Positions 45,047-56,620 of a DNA stretch of 64,000 bases are shown in pieces. The notes under the pieces were generated by a model. It had not been told where the DNA came from, made no database searches, and saw nothing but the letters and a program-made list of their open reading frames with translations. This DNA comes from Pseudopyrenochaeta lycopersici (Eukaryota; Ascomycota; Dothideomycetes; Pleosporales; Pseudopyrenochaetaceae): assembly GCA_003313425.1 (NCBI GenBank), contig NHZP01000010.1, forward strand, positions 1,364,001 to 1,428,000. The letters are read 5' to 3'. The position numbers and the translations under genes were made by a program. Every line of letters starts with the position of its first letter. The first letter of the stretch is position 1.

Positions 45047-45415
45047 GTTACCAGGAAATGGTCAGGGCGCTCAAAGTGCCACAAGCTACGTAGATTCGCT
45101 AAGGGTTGCGCCACATATCATATCCGATGTTACCGCTTATTTTATTGCACGTGATATCATTGAAGCTTGATCAGATATAGGGGCTTAGCAATGCACCTGA
45201 GCTGCACAAGCTTCGCTCTATCTACTCACAGTCCTACTAGCTACAAGCTATACCCATGTCACGTTTCGTACTTGAACCACAGTATCTTTCCTCGAAGAAG
45301 TGATTTTCGTTGCTGTAGAAATAAAATAGGAAGAAGTTAAGTTCTTCATGAACTTCTAAATACGCACCTATTTGATTTGAAGTATAGCATCTAGTCAGAA
45401 CTAAATATGTACCCG
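45047..45415. other. Convergent intergenic region
   Basis: 369 bp between two 3' ends. Contains a run of T/A-rich sequence suitable for polyadenylation on both strands; nothing else seen. Confidence 0.5.
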
Positions 45416-47051
45416 TTACGACCAATCACCGTCCAATAAGTCCTCCACGCGCTTCCCCGCCGCAATGTCGCGATATACCTCTTCAATTGTCCACGGTACA
45501 AACTTGTGGCCTGATGGATAGTTCGTATTGCGGAACGGTTCGCCAGCGACAAGATGTGCAAAGGCCTGGCTATACTTTTCATACGCATACTGTTCGGGAT
45601 CGTGGCTCCAGACCCATTTTGGAAAGCGTGTCTTTACCTTGACGGGATCTTTCCAGATCGCATCCCAGTTGGTTTCGGTCTTGAGCTGTGAATTGACAAA
45701 AGTCATCTTTTGAGCGCAACTAATACGCTCGTACCGTAGCAGGTTATAGATTTTGGTGGCTAATGGTGCGTGACGGGTCCCGCCACTGAGCTCCAGGCAC
45801 GTCGCTAGCGTGATTGCATCCTCTAGCGCCTGCGTAGCGCCGTTCCCTGACGTAGGAGTAAAGCTGTGAGCGCTATCACCGACTTGAACGACATGTCCAC
45901 CAGCAGAGGTCCATTCTCGACGTAGATTGCGCCAAAGTAGCGGCCAATGGACGATACCTTCCTTTGGCGCCGTGCTGATCAATGCAGGAATAGCAGGGTC
46001 CCAGTCTGGCGCCCTTAATAATGCCTTTAGAACATCTTCCACGCTGGTGTCAGGTTCCCACGACTCGGTTGGAGCAGTGCCTTCTGTATCACGGGGCGTG
46101 AAACCCCAGCCTACAATCTCATCGGAGATGAAAATTCCGATATACATCCCGGGCCCCAGCCAATACTCCCACATTGCTGGTGAGTCGCCCCAGCGCTTTC
46201 GCACAAGCTCATTCTTCATGGCCATTTCTCGTGGATAGGAGATGCGGTATATCGACATACCACTGGACTTTGGCGGCGTGTGCTCGCCGAAGATGAGAAT
46301 TTCGGAGCTAGACCTGAGCCCGTCGGCAGCGACAACAATGTCAGCAACCTGGATCTCTCCGGTCTCGAGCAGAACTCCGCCTTTTCCAGCAACCTTGTCT
46401 TCGAAGTAGCGGCTGACACGTTTGCCGTAGTCTACTTTTAAACCAAGTTTGGCCACTTGACGGAGCAGCATTCGGTAGAATCTTTGGCGCACCTGTGCCG
46501 GCGCTACAAATTTTGGGCCCTTGCGTGTATGTAGATGCTCAGGTTCGTTAAAGTTGGGCACTGTTGGCCCATAGATATGCTCTCCGCTGTGCTTCTCATA
46601 AGTCACGCCAGCGTTGACTTGTTCGTCTTCGAGGTCACGCATCAGGTCCGGCCAGTGGCGGAAAACTGAAACAGCCGATGGTTGGATGACAATAATATCT
46701 CCTGTAACACAGTATTCAGTCACCAAATGGCGGCTCTGGGGTTAATGCGGGAGGATAGATACCAGAGTACACCGGGCCGTCACTACGCTCAAGAATGCCC
46801 ACAATGTTGTGACCTTTTCGCCAACATTCCAATGTGGCCATCAAACCGCCCATCCCAGCACCAACGATGAGGATATCAATACCCGTGGCTGGGTGGCGAT
46901 TTGGCAATCGCGCATGTGTGGATGATTCATTAGCGTCGAAATTTGCTTTTGTTCCGTTCGTGTCATTCCTTTTCTTCGTCATCCACGAGTTGGGATCAAA
47001 TTCATGCTTGTCGCCTGTAATATTAATACCGAAATGCATTCCTGGAGCCAT
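45416..47051 (-). CDS. FAD-dependent aromatic monooxygenase
   Basis: Predicted 524-residue flavoprotein hydroxylase of the salicylate-hydroxylase-like (PF01494) family; uses NAD(P)H and O2 to hydroxylate aromatic or polyketide rings. Exons 47051-46763 and 46701-45416 (61-bp intron). The Rossmann motif GAGMGG is at 64-69, after a 57-residue polar extension that is longer than usual. The DG motif (VAADGLRS, about 219-227) and the GD motif GDSAHSFTPTSGNGATQALEDA (about 371-392) are intact. The ATG at 47051 (MAPGMHF) is preferred over one at 47144, which would add 31 residues. A candidate AflR-type site lies 182 bp upstream. Likely an oxidative tailoring enzyme of the cluster. Confidence 0.9.
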
Positions 47052-47635
47052 ATTGGAACTTTGACGGGAAAGATCGATTGCGGCAAATGAGAAGCAATAT
47101 TTTAATTGTAATTGAGACGCGCTATACGCATATATTAATGCCATTCATGGCGCGTTTGATACGATTGGTCTTAACTTCGCGAACTAGTTTATCATCTAGC
47201 ACGTGATCTGAGCTGGAATAGCCCGATACCATTCGGAACCCGAGAACAGCATGATGTAACAGAGTTGAATGAAATCAACGGTGACCTGCAGATCTTTTCG
47301 AAACAATGCGAAGCACTATGAGGAGACTGGCATGAAAATTGCTCTCAGCCTGCATACCGGTTGCTGCTCCATGTCGACAAATCTGTACTCATGCAAGGAT
47401 CCGGAAACATTTACGCATGATGAATCACATGATTCAGAGAAAATTCAATGTGAGTGGACTATCTCCTCATAGTTCTATACAATGGAGGAACCATGCTAGC
47501 TCTATGCGATGCCACATGCCCTTTGGTTTTGCTACGGGTTCGATGGACAGATTTCTAAGATTTTCTTTCCGAAAAGATTCATCTCAGCCTATCCGCCTAC
47601 ACTCCAAATTTCATAGCGAGAGGAAAGGAATTGCT
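47052..47635. other. Promoter region of the FAD monooxygenase
   Basis: 584 bp between the monooxygenase start and the 3' end of the hemerythrin-like gene, both on the minus strand. No gene seen; holds the TCGGAACCCGA site listed separately. Confidence 0.5.
47233..47243. promoter_or_regulatory. Candidate AflR-type site TCGGAACCCGA
   Basis: Exact TCG-N5-CGA match 182 bp upstream of the FAD monooxygenase start. It shares the 12-mer TCGGAACCCGAG with the site at 43933, upstream of the neighbouring SDR. Candidate target of the AflR-like regulator. Confidence 0.4.
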
Positions 47636-48498
47636 TCAAGGTGAAACTTTATTCTGCAGGTCCTCCTGCTGCAAGAAATGCAGCGGTCTCGGTGTGCCCC
47701 ACATATCACAAGGATTGAACCTCCACACACTTTTGTGCTTCCTCGCAAACCAATACTTGACTACAAAATTCATAATCCCTGGCGCGGGTGGGAACTTGTG
47801 TTGACCGCCTTCAAATCCCTTGTCGATGCACCCAAAAGCCAACGGGAACATCTCATCGAAACTCCCGACATCATTGATGTGTTTTTCTGCTTTCGCCCAT
47901 AAAGCCTTGAGGTCCTTGTCTGGGATATCTTTGAGCGCAAGGATAGTAGATATCTCATCGCTAAGATGTTTGTACAATGGTTTCGCGAATGAATCGATGA
48001 TACCTTGGAATTCACTACATGAATGTTTGTCAGGGGCCGTTGATGTGCAGTATTCATTCAGTTGCTTCAATCCGTCGTGAAATGCTGCATGTTGTTCCTG
48101 GTTGATGGACATGATATTCGAGTTTCCTGTGTAGGCGACCAGCCCTGGAAAAAGGTGTTCCTCTTCCCCGTCGTGATGGGCTTTGATACACGCAATCAGG
48201 GCCTTGGTGTAGAAGAACATATCGGCAATGTCAGATGGCGTCTTTACGTATGGCGCTTGAAGGTAGATGCTGTTCAGGCCGCGGATAAGAAGATTGTGGA
48301 CATGGCACATATCAGTGGCCATGAAAACGGAAAAATGTGAGTTCTGGAGAAAGAAAGCAAATTATCGTGTCAAAAGCTTTGCCAGATGAATAATGCTCAA
48401 GGGATACCCACTATGTCCTGCCCTTCGCCTTGTGGACTTGTAAGTATAGGCCATGGTTTGTCTGCCCACACTTTGGGAATTGCGCTTGTTGTACTCAT
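47636..48498 (-). CDS. Hemerythrin-like (HHE) domain protein
   Basis: Predicted 264-residue protein with a hemerythrin HHE cation-binding domain, a four-helix bundle that can hold a di-iron centre. Exons 48498-48412 and 48343-47636. The short first exon (KVWADKPWPIL) is typical of fungal family members and fits in phase through the GTGGGT donor. Candidate metal ligands are the His in CHVHN, HHDGEEEH, the His pair in EQHAAFHDG, and HLSDE. Fungal members are common next to metabolite genes, but their job is unclear: oxygen or iron binding, or an unrecognised oxidase. The C-terminal part contains a hydrophobic-basic segment but no clear membrane helix. It is divergent from the MFS gene. Confidence 0.87.
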
Positions 48499-49432
48499 GG
48501 TGAAATGAAAATACGATGTTTAAAGATAAGATAGATGGAATCGCATCGATTGACCTTCGAATATAAGAGAGCAATTTGACGTCGGCACACGTTCGCCTGG
48601 GGTAATGACGAAAATATCCATTTGAGCGATAAGGTAAAATACTCGCGTATTTATTCGGGCCTAAGAATTACCAAGTACACTTATGTACCGTGGCCGGGCT
48701 CGCGACGGGAAGCATTTTGGTTCCAGATCACGTGTTTACCCGCATTCTGAGCGAATGACCGATAGGCGGATTGTAGCAGCCGCCATTGTAAGGTCATGGA
48801 CCTCAACCGCGGCGTTGGCGGATGGAGCATAATGTATGCCCACAATCTGCATACCTAATTTTGATCATCATAAAATGTGTGGCAAGGCGGGAATGAAGGT
48901 TAGCGAGACGGGTTACAGGGCGACCGACGGTGACAATGGTTGTAAGGAGGGAGCCGTAATGTGAGACCGTCTTGGCGTTCTCGGAAGCCGTGTCTGCTTT
49001 GGGCACCTTGGTTTGATTCACAACATCACTGAATGATCTATCCGTACGGTATTTGAAATGGTATTTGGAATTAAATCTTAGAAATTGAGTTGTACCTTGT
49101 TAGCTTTTGTGTCCACGTTGATTGTGAATTACTACTGACGACGGGACTTGGGGCCACGTGATGTGACGGTCCGTGCAGACGGTCTTTAACAGAGTCCGTC
49201 AAGTCACGTGAAGCGGACTTCCCATGCACCGACAAAGATCTTTCGTAGATCTTGGTTAGATTTAAGGTTTGACGAGTGTGAGAGCCTCGCCATTCATATA
49301 CCAGCTTGCCCACTGTCCTTTTCCTTCAAATTGTAGATATCGCTCGCAACTGATAGCACACCAACCACTACACTAAAGAAGATATCGAAGCCTTCCTCTC
49401 ACTGCACCGTTCGATTTCTCGCCAGGCACACG
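48499..49432. promoter_or_regulatory. Divergent promoter, hemerythrin-like / MFS
   Basis: 934 bp with no gene seen. Contains palindrome-like CACGTGA sequences (for example about 49156-49162 and 49205-49211) and a near AflR-type match TCGGAAGCCGT at 48981. Assignment as a regulatory region rests only on the divergent layout. Confidence 0.4.
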
Positions 49433-51379
49433 ATGGCCACCCAACTTTCGGCGCAACATGGCGCCACCACTCCGCCGTTGGAGGCAGCATCGAGTGAAAA
49501 ATCTTCTCATGATACCCATGATTTGGTTGGCAACTCCGATCCAGAAAAGGCGTCTGATTCAGACAAGGCCGAAGAAACATTTCAAAAGCAACCAATCACG
49601 ACCATAGTGCTTTTGACTACCACCTCCTCGATGGCCTTGTTCTTGATTGCTTTAGACAGAACCATCATCACTACAGTAAGAAAAAATGGCGGGATTCGCG
49701 AAATGATATCATTAACTGAGCTCTACCAGGCCATTCCTGTCATTACAGACGAATTTCATTCTCTTCCTGATATTGGCTGGTATGCAAGTGCATATTTAAT
49801 GACATGCGGCGCATTCCAACTCATGTTCGGAAAAATATACTCCATGTACAGCGTCAAATTGGTTCTACTCCTGAGCATCTTTCTATTTGAAGTTGGCTCT
49901 GCCATCTGCGGTGCTGCCCCTAATTCCATCGCATTCATCATTGGAAGAGCAGTCGCAGGAATTGGTGCGGCTGGTATCCTCGCCGGATCTGTAAGCGCGC
50001 CATTGTTTGTTATCTGGACTATATTCTAATCCAGTTCATTAGGTTGTCACTATCACCCGTATTGTTCCGCTCAAGAATCAACCAGCTATGAATGGACTAT
50101 TAGGCGCCATATTTGGAGTCGCTATAATCCTGGGACCCTTGATTGGTGGCGCGCTCACTTCAAATACCACGTGGCGATGGTGCTTCTATCTCAACCTGCC
50201 CGTCGGTGGAGTGGTCATGGTTGTCCGGGCGTTTACTATCAAGGTTCCCAACTCAAAACCTCCCAACCTTTCAGCAACAGGAAAGTTGTTGCAACTGGAC
50301 CCTCTGGGCGCCTTGTGCCTTGTACCTGGTGTGATATGCTTGGTACTAGCACTTCAGTGGGGAGGCCAAGCGTATGCGGTGAGTTTCCTCTGACTGAAAT
50401 AAAAGACCTCAAGTATTGACAGCATCTAGTGGAATAGCGGCCGTGTTATTGCATTGCTGGTTGTCATGTCACTTCTACTTCTCTCCTTCATTGCTGTCCA
50501 AATATTGACCCCAAAGACGGCAATGGTCCCTCCTCGGCTATTCAGGCAGCGCAGTGTTGTTGCTGGTCTCTGGCAAATGTTTTTTGTCGGTGCTGGCATG
50601 TATGTCATCAGTAAGTAGAGAATCCACTGATATATGCTGAGATCTTGTCGCTAATCAACTTAATAGTCTACTATCTTCCCGTCTGGTTCCAAGGTATCAA
50701 AGGCGACAGTGCGGTGAAAGCCGGCATCAAGCTTCTTCCTCTGATGTTGTCGATGCTTGTCGCATCAATTCTCTTCGGGGGCGTCGTTCAGAAGCTTGGC
50801 TACTACACGCCTGTCGGTATCATTGGTGCGGCCATTATGGCCATTGGAGCTGGACTTCTCATTCTATTCGAGGTCGACACTGGCCACGCAAAGTGGATCG
50901 GATACCAAGTCGTATTCGGCTTTGGTATGGGTCTTGCTATGCAAACGCCAACTATCGCGATCCAGACTGTTCTGCCATCACGAGATGTTCCCCTTGGAAT
51001 GGCCTTGTTGTTTTTCGGTCAGCTCGTAGGTGGAGCGATTGGCGTTCCAATTGCAACGACCATTATGAATAACCAGCTACTAAAGAACCTTGCCGGAGTA
51101 CCTGGATTCGACAGGTCGCTTGTTATCTCTGGCGGTGTGACACAGTTAATTAGCTCAGTGCCTGCAGAGCTCAAGCCGGCGGTTCTCAAGGCATACAACG
51201 CAGCGCTTCAAGATGCGTTTAAAGTTGGGACCATCCTCACGGCTTTGGCCTTTCTCGGTGTAGTTTGCCTGGAGTGGAAGAGCACGCGCGAAGGCTCTGC
51301 CGAAGAGGCTAAAGAAGAAGCCCCAGTTGATGAAGAGAAGGATCGCGGAGTTGTCGAGACGAGTTTGACAACGTTCTAA
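49433..51379 (+). CDS. MFS drug/metabolite exporter, DHA2-type (14 TM)
   Basis: Predicted 577-residue plasma- or vesicle-membrane transporter of the major facilitator superfamily, drug:H+ antiporter group. Five exons: 49433-49675, 49730-49990, 50043-50378, 50430-50610 and 50667-51379. A polar N-terminus of about 55 residues precedes helix 1. The family motif D1-like [12 protein letters not shown] follows helix 1, and the antiporter-type [12 protein letters not shown] and GPLIGGAL blocks are present. About 14 hydrophobic segments can be counted. The C-terminus is rich in Glu/Lys. Cluster-encoded members usually export the product or protect the producer; the substrate is inferred only from its neighbours. 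Confidence 0.92.
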
Positions 51380-52997
51380 CAACATTTTGCCAATACATTT
51401 GGTTTAGAGAGGTACAATTTTAACATGCATCTAGGATTGGGATTTCCTTTCTTTCTTGGCATGGGAGTTCTGCATAGGATTAATAGAGAAGTAAGTTGGA
51501 TGACAAAACCTTTATCTTATCTCCGCTCTACGCGATCTTGTATTATATACCTTTTTCTTTTCCTCGCAATATCAATAGGTACCTCTCGACGTTATTGTAG
51601 TTCGTAGGAGTCAACAAGACGAATCTTAGAAAAAGACGTGATTTTGAGGAAGCAGTATTCACCCCGTATCATGACCTGTCGAGATAACTGATTACCCAAT
51701 ACGCATTATATCCTATGCAATTGGCTGTCACTTAGCTTAGGAGATAGGATTTCGATATTGTTATGTCCGGCTCCTAGATAAGGCAGCCAGTCAAGATGAA
51801 CATGTTATTTGGTAGCATCAGGCGGTCTTGACATCAAAATAGATTTCTATACCAGATTCACATTACTGAACCTGTTTTTATGGTGACATTACTAAAGCAT
51901 TCCCTTTACGTCAAGTCTACAAGACCTAAAATACATTGATTAGGATATCACACCTCAGGCGGCAGAGCCCTACAAACAGACAATAATAAAACGTCTTCAC
52001 GGATCATAATCCTACGGATGATTTGTCTACGGGCAATTACGCTTGCGTCCGGGTAATATTGGTTTCGTTGCCCGATATGTGGAGTGATGAAAACACTTCG
52101 CACATGCTGTTAATGTTTTCAGCCTGAATGCAAGAGTGCCCCGAGACCCCGGCGCGCATTTACATTAACACACCAACCAGATTAACTAAGCGAGGTACGG
52201 AGGTGCATGTTTACTTTCGATCGTATGAGATTTGAGATGTCCCCCCCACCAAATGCATCGCCGATGACGCGTTCTACATTGTTTATCCTAAAACAGCATC
52301 TATATGACATGATCTTTAGTCAAAAAGCGGTGATCCCTTTTTATCTATCTAACATCTATTTTCTTACTCATTCGCTAAACTAATGTAGATCTAGATCGAT
52401 GTTACCACTATCCCAGAAGGGACTAGTCTACAAAGACAGTTCAGTTCCCCTGTATAGCGGCTAGGCAGTTCCTGGGTGCGGAACGATAGAAGTGACATTC
52501 CGTCATCATTTCTGTCGGATCCGGGGCCTTATACGGGAGTAGTCCACACTAGCTCCTATCTTGACTGACTCCAGTAAGGTTTGCTAATTTCTTAGTCACA
52601 GGTACGAAAGCAGAATCTGGGCGATGGAAGCGGAAGTGGTTTCCGTAGCCGTTGAGGGATGTAAGGGTCGGGTCAAAGCTTTAGACTTGTCAGCGGCATC
52701 TTGGCTTGCGCCGCAGTCATGAAGACACACCAAGATTTGTCTAGTCTCTCTCGGCATATGCTTATAACGGGTAATGGGGCTCGGCATATGCTTGTAGCAG
52801 GTAGTTGCGTTGCGTCCGTGGTGACACCCATGCTCCCTTTCCCACATGGTTGATCCTGGCACATTTCCTTTTCGGGTAGATATTACGTGAGCGCCGTTTG
52901 TCCCAGAGAACGACGTAATCAGAGAAATCAGACGAGGGAACGGAGAGTATATCGGAGTCATTGATTCGCGGAGACGTTCGAGCTACTCTAATCTCTA
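51380..52997. other. Convergent intergenic region with a 30-bp duplication
   Basis: 1.6 kb between the 3' ends of the MFS and AflR-like genes. No convincing gene. An imperfect 30-bp tandem duplication beginning CTCGGCATATGCTT occurs at 52750-52809, just downstream of the AflR-like stop. Confidence 0.5.
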
Positions 52998-54524
52998 TCA
53001 TGTTCCGGACAAAGTTCTGACAATGTTCTCGCACAGCTCATGCAAGTGATAGCTCAAGTTACTCGCAAGGCTCTGGCCTAGATTCGACGGGCTGGAAGAA
53101 TTGAACGCTGGCCCCTCGAGCAACAGATTCTCCGTAATAGGAGACACAAGTTTAGTCGAGGAATTGGAAGTGCTTTGTTTTTCTTCCACCGCTGTGAGCC
53201 GCTGCGTCAAGAGATTTAGAGTGCGTCGAACGCTATATAAACTCGATAGGACGATCTGGCAAACGATGCGGTCTTCGTAGTCTATATCCATATCATATTC
53301 TTGCATAGTTGATTGCAAGGGACGGCGTACAATGGGTGGTTTCTGTCCCAGGGAGCTGGCAGGTGTGATGGAATCCGAGTCATCCAAGACGTGTTCTTTC
53401 GGGGTGTGTGGTGCCGCATTTGCGCAAGCAGTATACCACCCGAGCATCTTGAACATGACCAGGGCGACGGTAATGAGCAATACAGAGTTTCGAGAGCAAG
53501 GGCAGTTCAGAATCTTGTCAATTTCGTCGAGCGCCGCTTGGTTCTGAGCCATGACGCCTTCGAAACTCGTGGACGTGGGGGCATGATTCTTCTCTCCATC
53601 TTGCGTGCATGATGCACCACTCCATTGAGGCGTCAATTGGTCTAAATGCGACAAGCAACGAGCAAGGCAGCCGCCCGAAGAGTGCCTATTGAGCGACGAT
53701 GGGGAGCTTGGCAAAGCGCAATTTTTGATCGCTGGAACATCTGATGTCGACCCGAAAGCACTGTTCGCCGCATCGGTGACTGCAAACCAATTAATCGAAT
53801 CTGCTGGGGATGCTGCCGTGCGTTGACTGCCAGAGGGGATGGGAGTCTCAATATTGATGATATTGCCTCCAGTGAGACTGATGTTGGATACATCCTGTAT
53901 TGATTCTGTAGCTTTATCGAAAAGCTGCATTCCATTGGCATCGTTACCAATAGTAGAGTGAAAGAGAAACGAATCCCAGTTGAATGTGCGGTTGTCATCA
54001 AACAAACTGGGCGTTGGTGAAGCAGTCAATAGCTGTGAGAGAGGCTGAGTCAAGGTTGGAATCGAAGAGGCAAGATCGTCCTTATCCACTGCCGATGTCG
54101 ACATGCTATCGGAAAGGCATGCATACGCTGGGAAGGACCAGTCAAAGGTCTGGTGGGACATGCTCGGTGGAGGTGTGAAGATACCTGATGTGTCGGTCAT
54201 GTCGTTTGGCCAGCCAGCATTTGAGGACTCAGACGACGGACAAGCACTCGCTGCACTCGTCGGAACAGAGATGGGTGGATTGGATCCGCCTTCCACTTGC
54301 GTTGAGGGAGTCTCCTGCCGTTGCTTGTTTTTCGAAGGTCGACCGGCTCGCTTGGTTGCAATGTAGACACACGTTATGTCTCGTCTCTCACAGCGCGAAC
54401 AGGTAGGCCTCTCTTTGGTGCAGCCGATCTTGGAATCGGCACATGCTTTGCAGCTGCTCCGCATCTTGGGAGGGCCGGTAGCATCGCTCGTACGTGGCTT
54501 CGAGTTCAAAGATTTGGGCGGCAT
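52998..54524 (-). CDS. AflR-like Zn2Cys6 transcription factor
   Basis: Single-exon gene for a 508-residue nuclear regulator. The Zn2Cys6 binuclear cluster lies near the N-terminus with spacing C-x2-C-x6-C-x6-C-x2-C-x6-C (SCKACADSKIGC through DITC), preceded and followed by basic residues. The C-terminal half has the AflR-domain signature CSRNSVLLITVALVMFKMLG with downstream helices (DRIVCQIVLSSLYSVRR). AflR binds TCG-N5-CGA and switches on aflatoxin-type clusters. The middle is Ser/Thr/Pro-rich and poorly conserved. The ATG at 54524 (MPPKSL) is the first in frame. It is divergent from the AflS-like gene, the same head-to-head layout as in aflatoxin and sterigmatocystin clusters. Confidence 0.92.
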   Translation of the reverse strand: MPPKSLNSKPRTSDATGPPKMRSSCKACADSKIGCTKERPTCSRCERRDITCVYIATKRAGRPSKNKQRQETPSTQVEGGSNPPISVPTSAASACPSSESSNAGWPNDMTDTSGIFTPPPSMSHQTFDWSFPAYACLSDSMSTSAVDKDDLASSIPTLTQPLSQLLTASPTPSLFDDNRTFNWDSFLFHSTIGNDANGMQLFDKATESIQDVSNISLTGGNIINIETPIPSGSQRTAASPADSINWFAVTDAANSAFGSTSDVPAIKNCALPSSPSSLNRHSSGGCLARCLSHLDQLTPQWSGASCTQDGEKNHAPTSTSFEGVMAQNQAALDEIDKILNCPCSRNSVLLITVALVMFKMLGWYTACANAAPHTPKEHVLDDSDSITPASSLGQKPPIVRRPLQSTMQEYDMDIDYEDRIVCQIVLSSLYSVRRTLNLLTQRLTAVEEKQSTSNSSTKLVSPITENLLLEGPAFNSSSPSNLGQSLASNLSYHLHELCENIVRTLSGT

Positions 54525-55181
54525 ATCGTATGAGCACAAGGGAGGGATGCAACAGAGATTGAGGGACCTGTAAGGCTAGACCGCACGTCTGATGTACTTA
54601 AGCTTTTGACTGCCCAGATGTTCACTCAGCAGCCAATCCCGCTAAGCGTTAGGAAGCCTTTGAAGAAAACCTTATTGCTTGGAATGGCCGTCTTCCGTGC
54701 TTAGAGATTGCTGGGGAATTCCTTCAAATGTAGCACTATGCAGGCTGACGCTGGTACTGCGTTCTTACTGCGTTGGAGGCGCTGAACCCAGCAGACTTAG
54801 CGCCAATAAAGCGACGTAGATAATTGGGCCCGACGAAACGGCTTGTGGACAACCCCGTTATCTATGCGCTCTGGATCCTGCGGCGTTATCACGGCGAGCA
54901 TTACTTGCGCAGTCGGCTGAGCAAGTGGCTCATCGAAGCGGGGAGGGCTTGAGGGCGTACGGGCCGCTTCGGGGTGGCTTCGGATGAATGCATCTAGGGC
55001 GCGCACTGCAAAAGCCAAACTGCCCGGCACAAACCTGTTCGGTTTGCTAAGCTAGGATCGAAAACGCCACTGAAAAGGGCGAGCATTGCCCGACCTGTTC
55101 TTATAAGCATCTCTTGATTACATCAAACTGCACCCCCACGTCCATCAGCCTCGCAGCCAGAAGAGCATCTTTGTTCGAGTC
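54525..55181. promoter_or_regulatory. Shared AflR-like / AflS-like promoter
   Basis: 657 bp between the divergent starts of the two regulators. No gene seen. By layout it should drive both. I found no exact TCG-N5-CGA site here. Confidence 0.55.
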
Positions 55182-56395
55182 ATGAGTGAAGAAGCCGCAG
55201 ATGTCGTGCAGCACCTAGCCCAGCAGGTTGGTGAAGGCAGCCGTATGAGCTATCATTAGCGCGCCGGACTAATGGGAATCGACAGGCTCAACTTTTGGCC
55301 TCTTTACATTGGCTGAGCAGTCTCCAAGTGCTCGCAAGCATTCCGCTCTCACAAACAGTTCCTGTCCAAGATGTAGCCGATGTTTCTGGCGTGCCGTATC
55401 AACAACTACTTCGTTTGATCCGGACGACGGCAACAGCAGGGTTCTTGCAGGAGCCGCAGCCGGGGCTTGTTCGACATAGCGCGCTCTCAGCGCAGTTTGT
55501 CAAGAAGCCTTTCCTTACTGATGCGGTCGCTTTCTTGAGCGACACGGCCCTCCCTGCAGCTCTGCAGATGGTGACGGCCACACGACACGGGATCCAGCTG
55601 CCAAACAGCAAACAATGCGAGCTTAACCTGGAAACTCAATCGGAGCTGTCGCTGAGCGCCAGATGCAAACGATGTCCAAAACTGAAACGGCAGGTGGCGG
55701 CCTATGACCGGTTGCGCCAAAATGCTTTTGATGACAGCGTGACTGAGATTCTGTCCCGGCTCGACTGGACCAGCTTGGGCGACGCGACTGTAGTTCAGGT
55801 AGGCCATTGTCTGACCCAAGGATAGCCATAATTTTACTTATCCCTGCATGAATAGGTGGGCGCGCGTTCCACCGCAACAGCCCGCACATTACTAGCCCAA
55901 CATCCCGGTCTCCACTTCATCATACAGATGACGGAAAAGGACGGGCCCGACGCGCTGAAACAGCCCGACTCTCGGATCAACGTGCAATTCCGAGCGCGTG
56001 GAGAGAGCCAGCGTTTCAAGGCTGCTCAGGTTTTCATTCTCTACTTGGGAGGGGCCTCGCTCTGCAGCGCGCGCGAAGAGGTTGCAGCCGAAATTGCTGC
56101 AGAGATGCGAATTCACTTTGGCGTGCTCCGTGCCAACAGTAAGGCAAGACTGCTGCTAGTAGCAGAGCTGTTGCCTGATCCAGACCAGGCAGAGAGCAGG
56201 ATTGAGGCGGCGGCGCGGTCTCACGATCTTTTCCTGATGCAATTGGCAAACGGAGGACTCTTGGACATGGCCCGGCTACAGGAACTGCTTTTGGACGTGG
56301 ATGGTGCTGGTGGGAGCTTTGCGGTCGTGAACCAGGTGTTCTCTCGGCAGGGGCCCACGGTGGTTTTGCAAGTGAGGATTGCGGAGAGCATGTAG
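55182..56395 (+). CDS. AflS (AflJ)-like cluster co-regulator
   Basis: Predicted 365-residue protein with an O-methyltransferase-like fold that in aflatoxin clusters partners AflR and raises its activity, without methyltransferase activity being required. Exons 55182-55226, 55286-55798 and 55856-56395. Exon 1 (MSEEAADVVQHLAQQ) was added because exon 2 starts mid-family at AQLLASLHWLSSLQVLASIPL and lacks an ATG. Typical blocks are VPVQDVADVSGVPYQQLLRLIRTTATAGFL, FDDSVTEILSRLDW and a Rossmann-like second half (VGARSTATARTLLAQHP). The SAM-binding glycine motif is degenerate (VGARSTATA). The N-terminus is shorter than in many homologues, so an extra upstream exon is possible. Confidence 0.85.
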
Positions 56396-56620
56396 TGAGT
56401 GTTGTACGATAAGACTCCAATCTAGACGGGCGCCAGTGCTCTTTTTGTCTGGCCAATTAATGGTGACGTCAATTGCGCGGTGAGAGTGGCCCCCGTTGCC
56501 CTTCTGTCGGGGCGGGCTCGTGCAGTTCCGCCAAGGCACAGGTACCATGGCCGTGCGCCAGCGACACTGACGACTCGGCCAAACATAATCGCCTTGACCC
56601 TCGACTGTCGACTGTCGACC

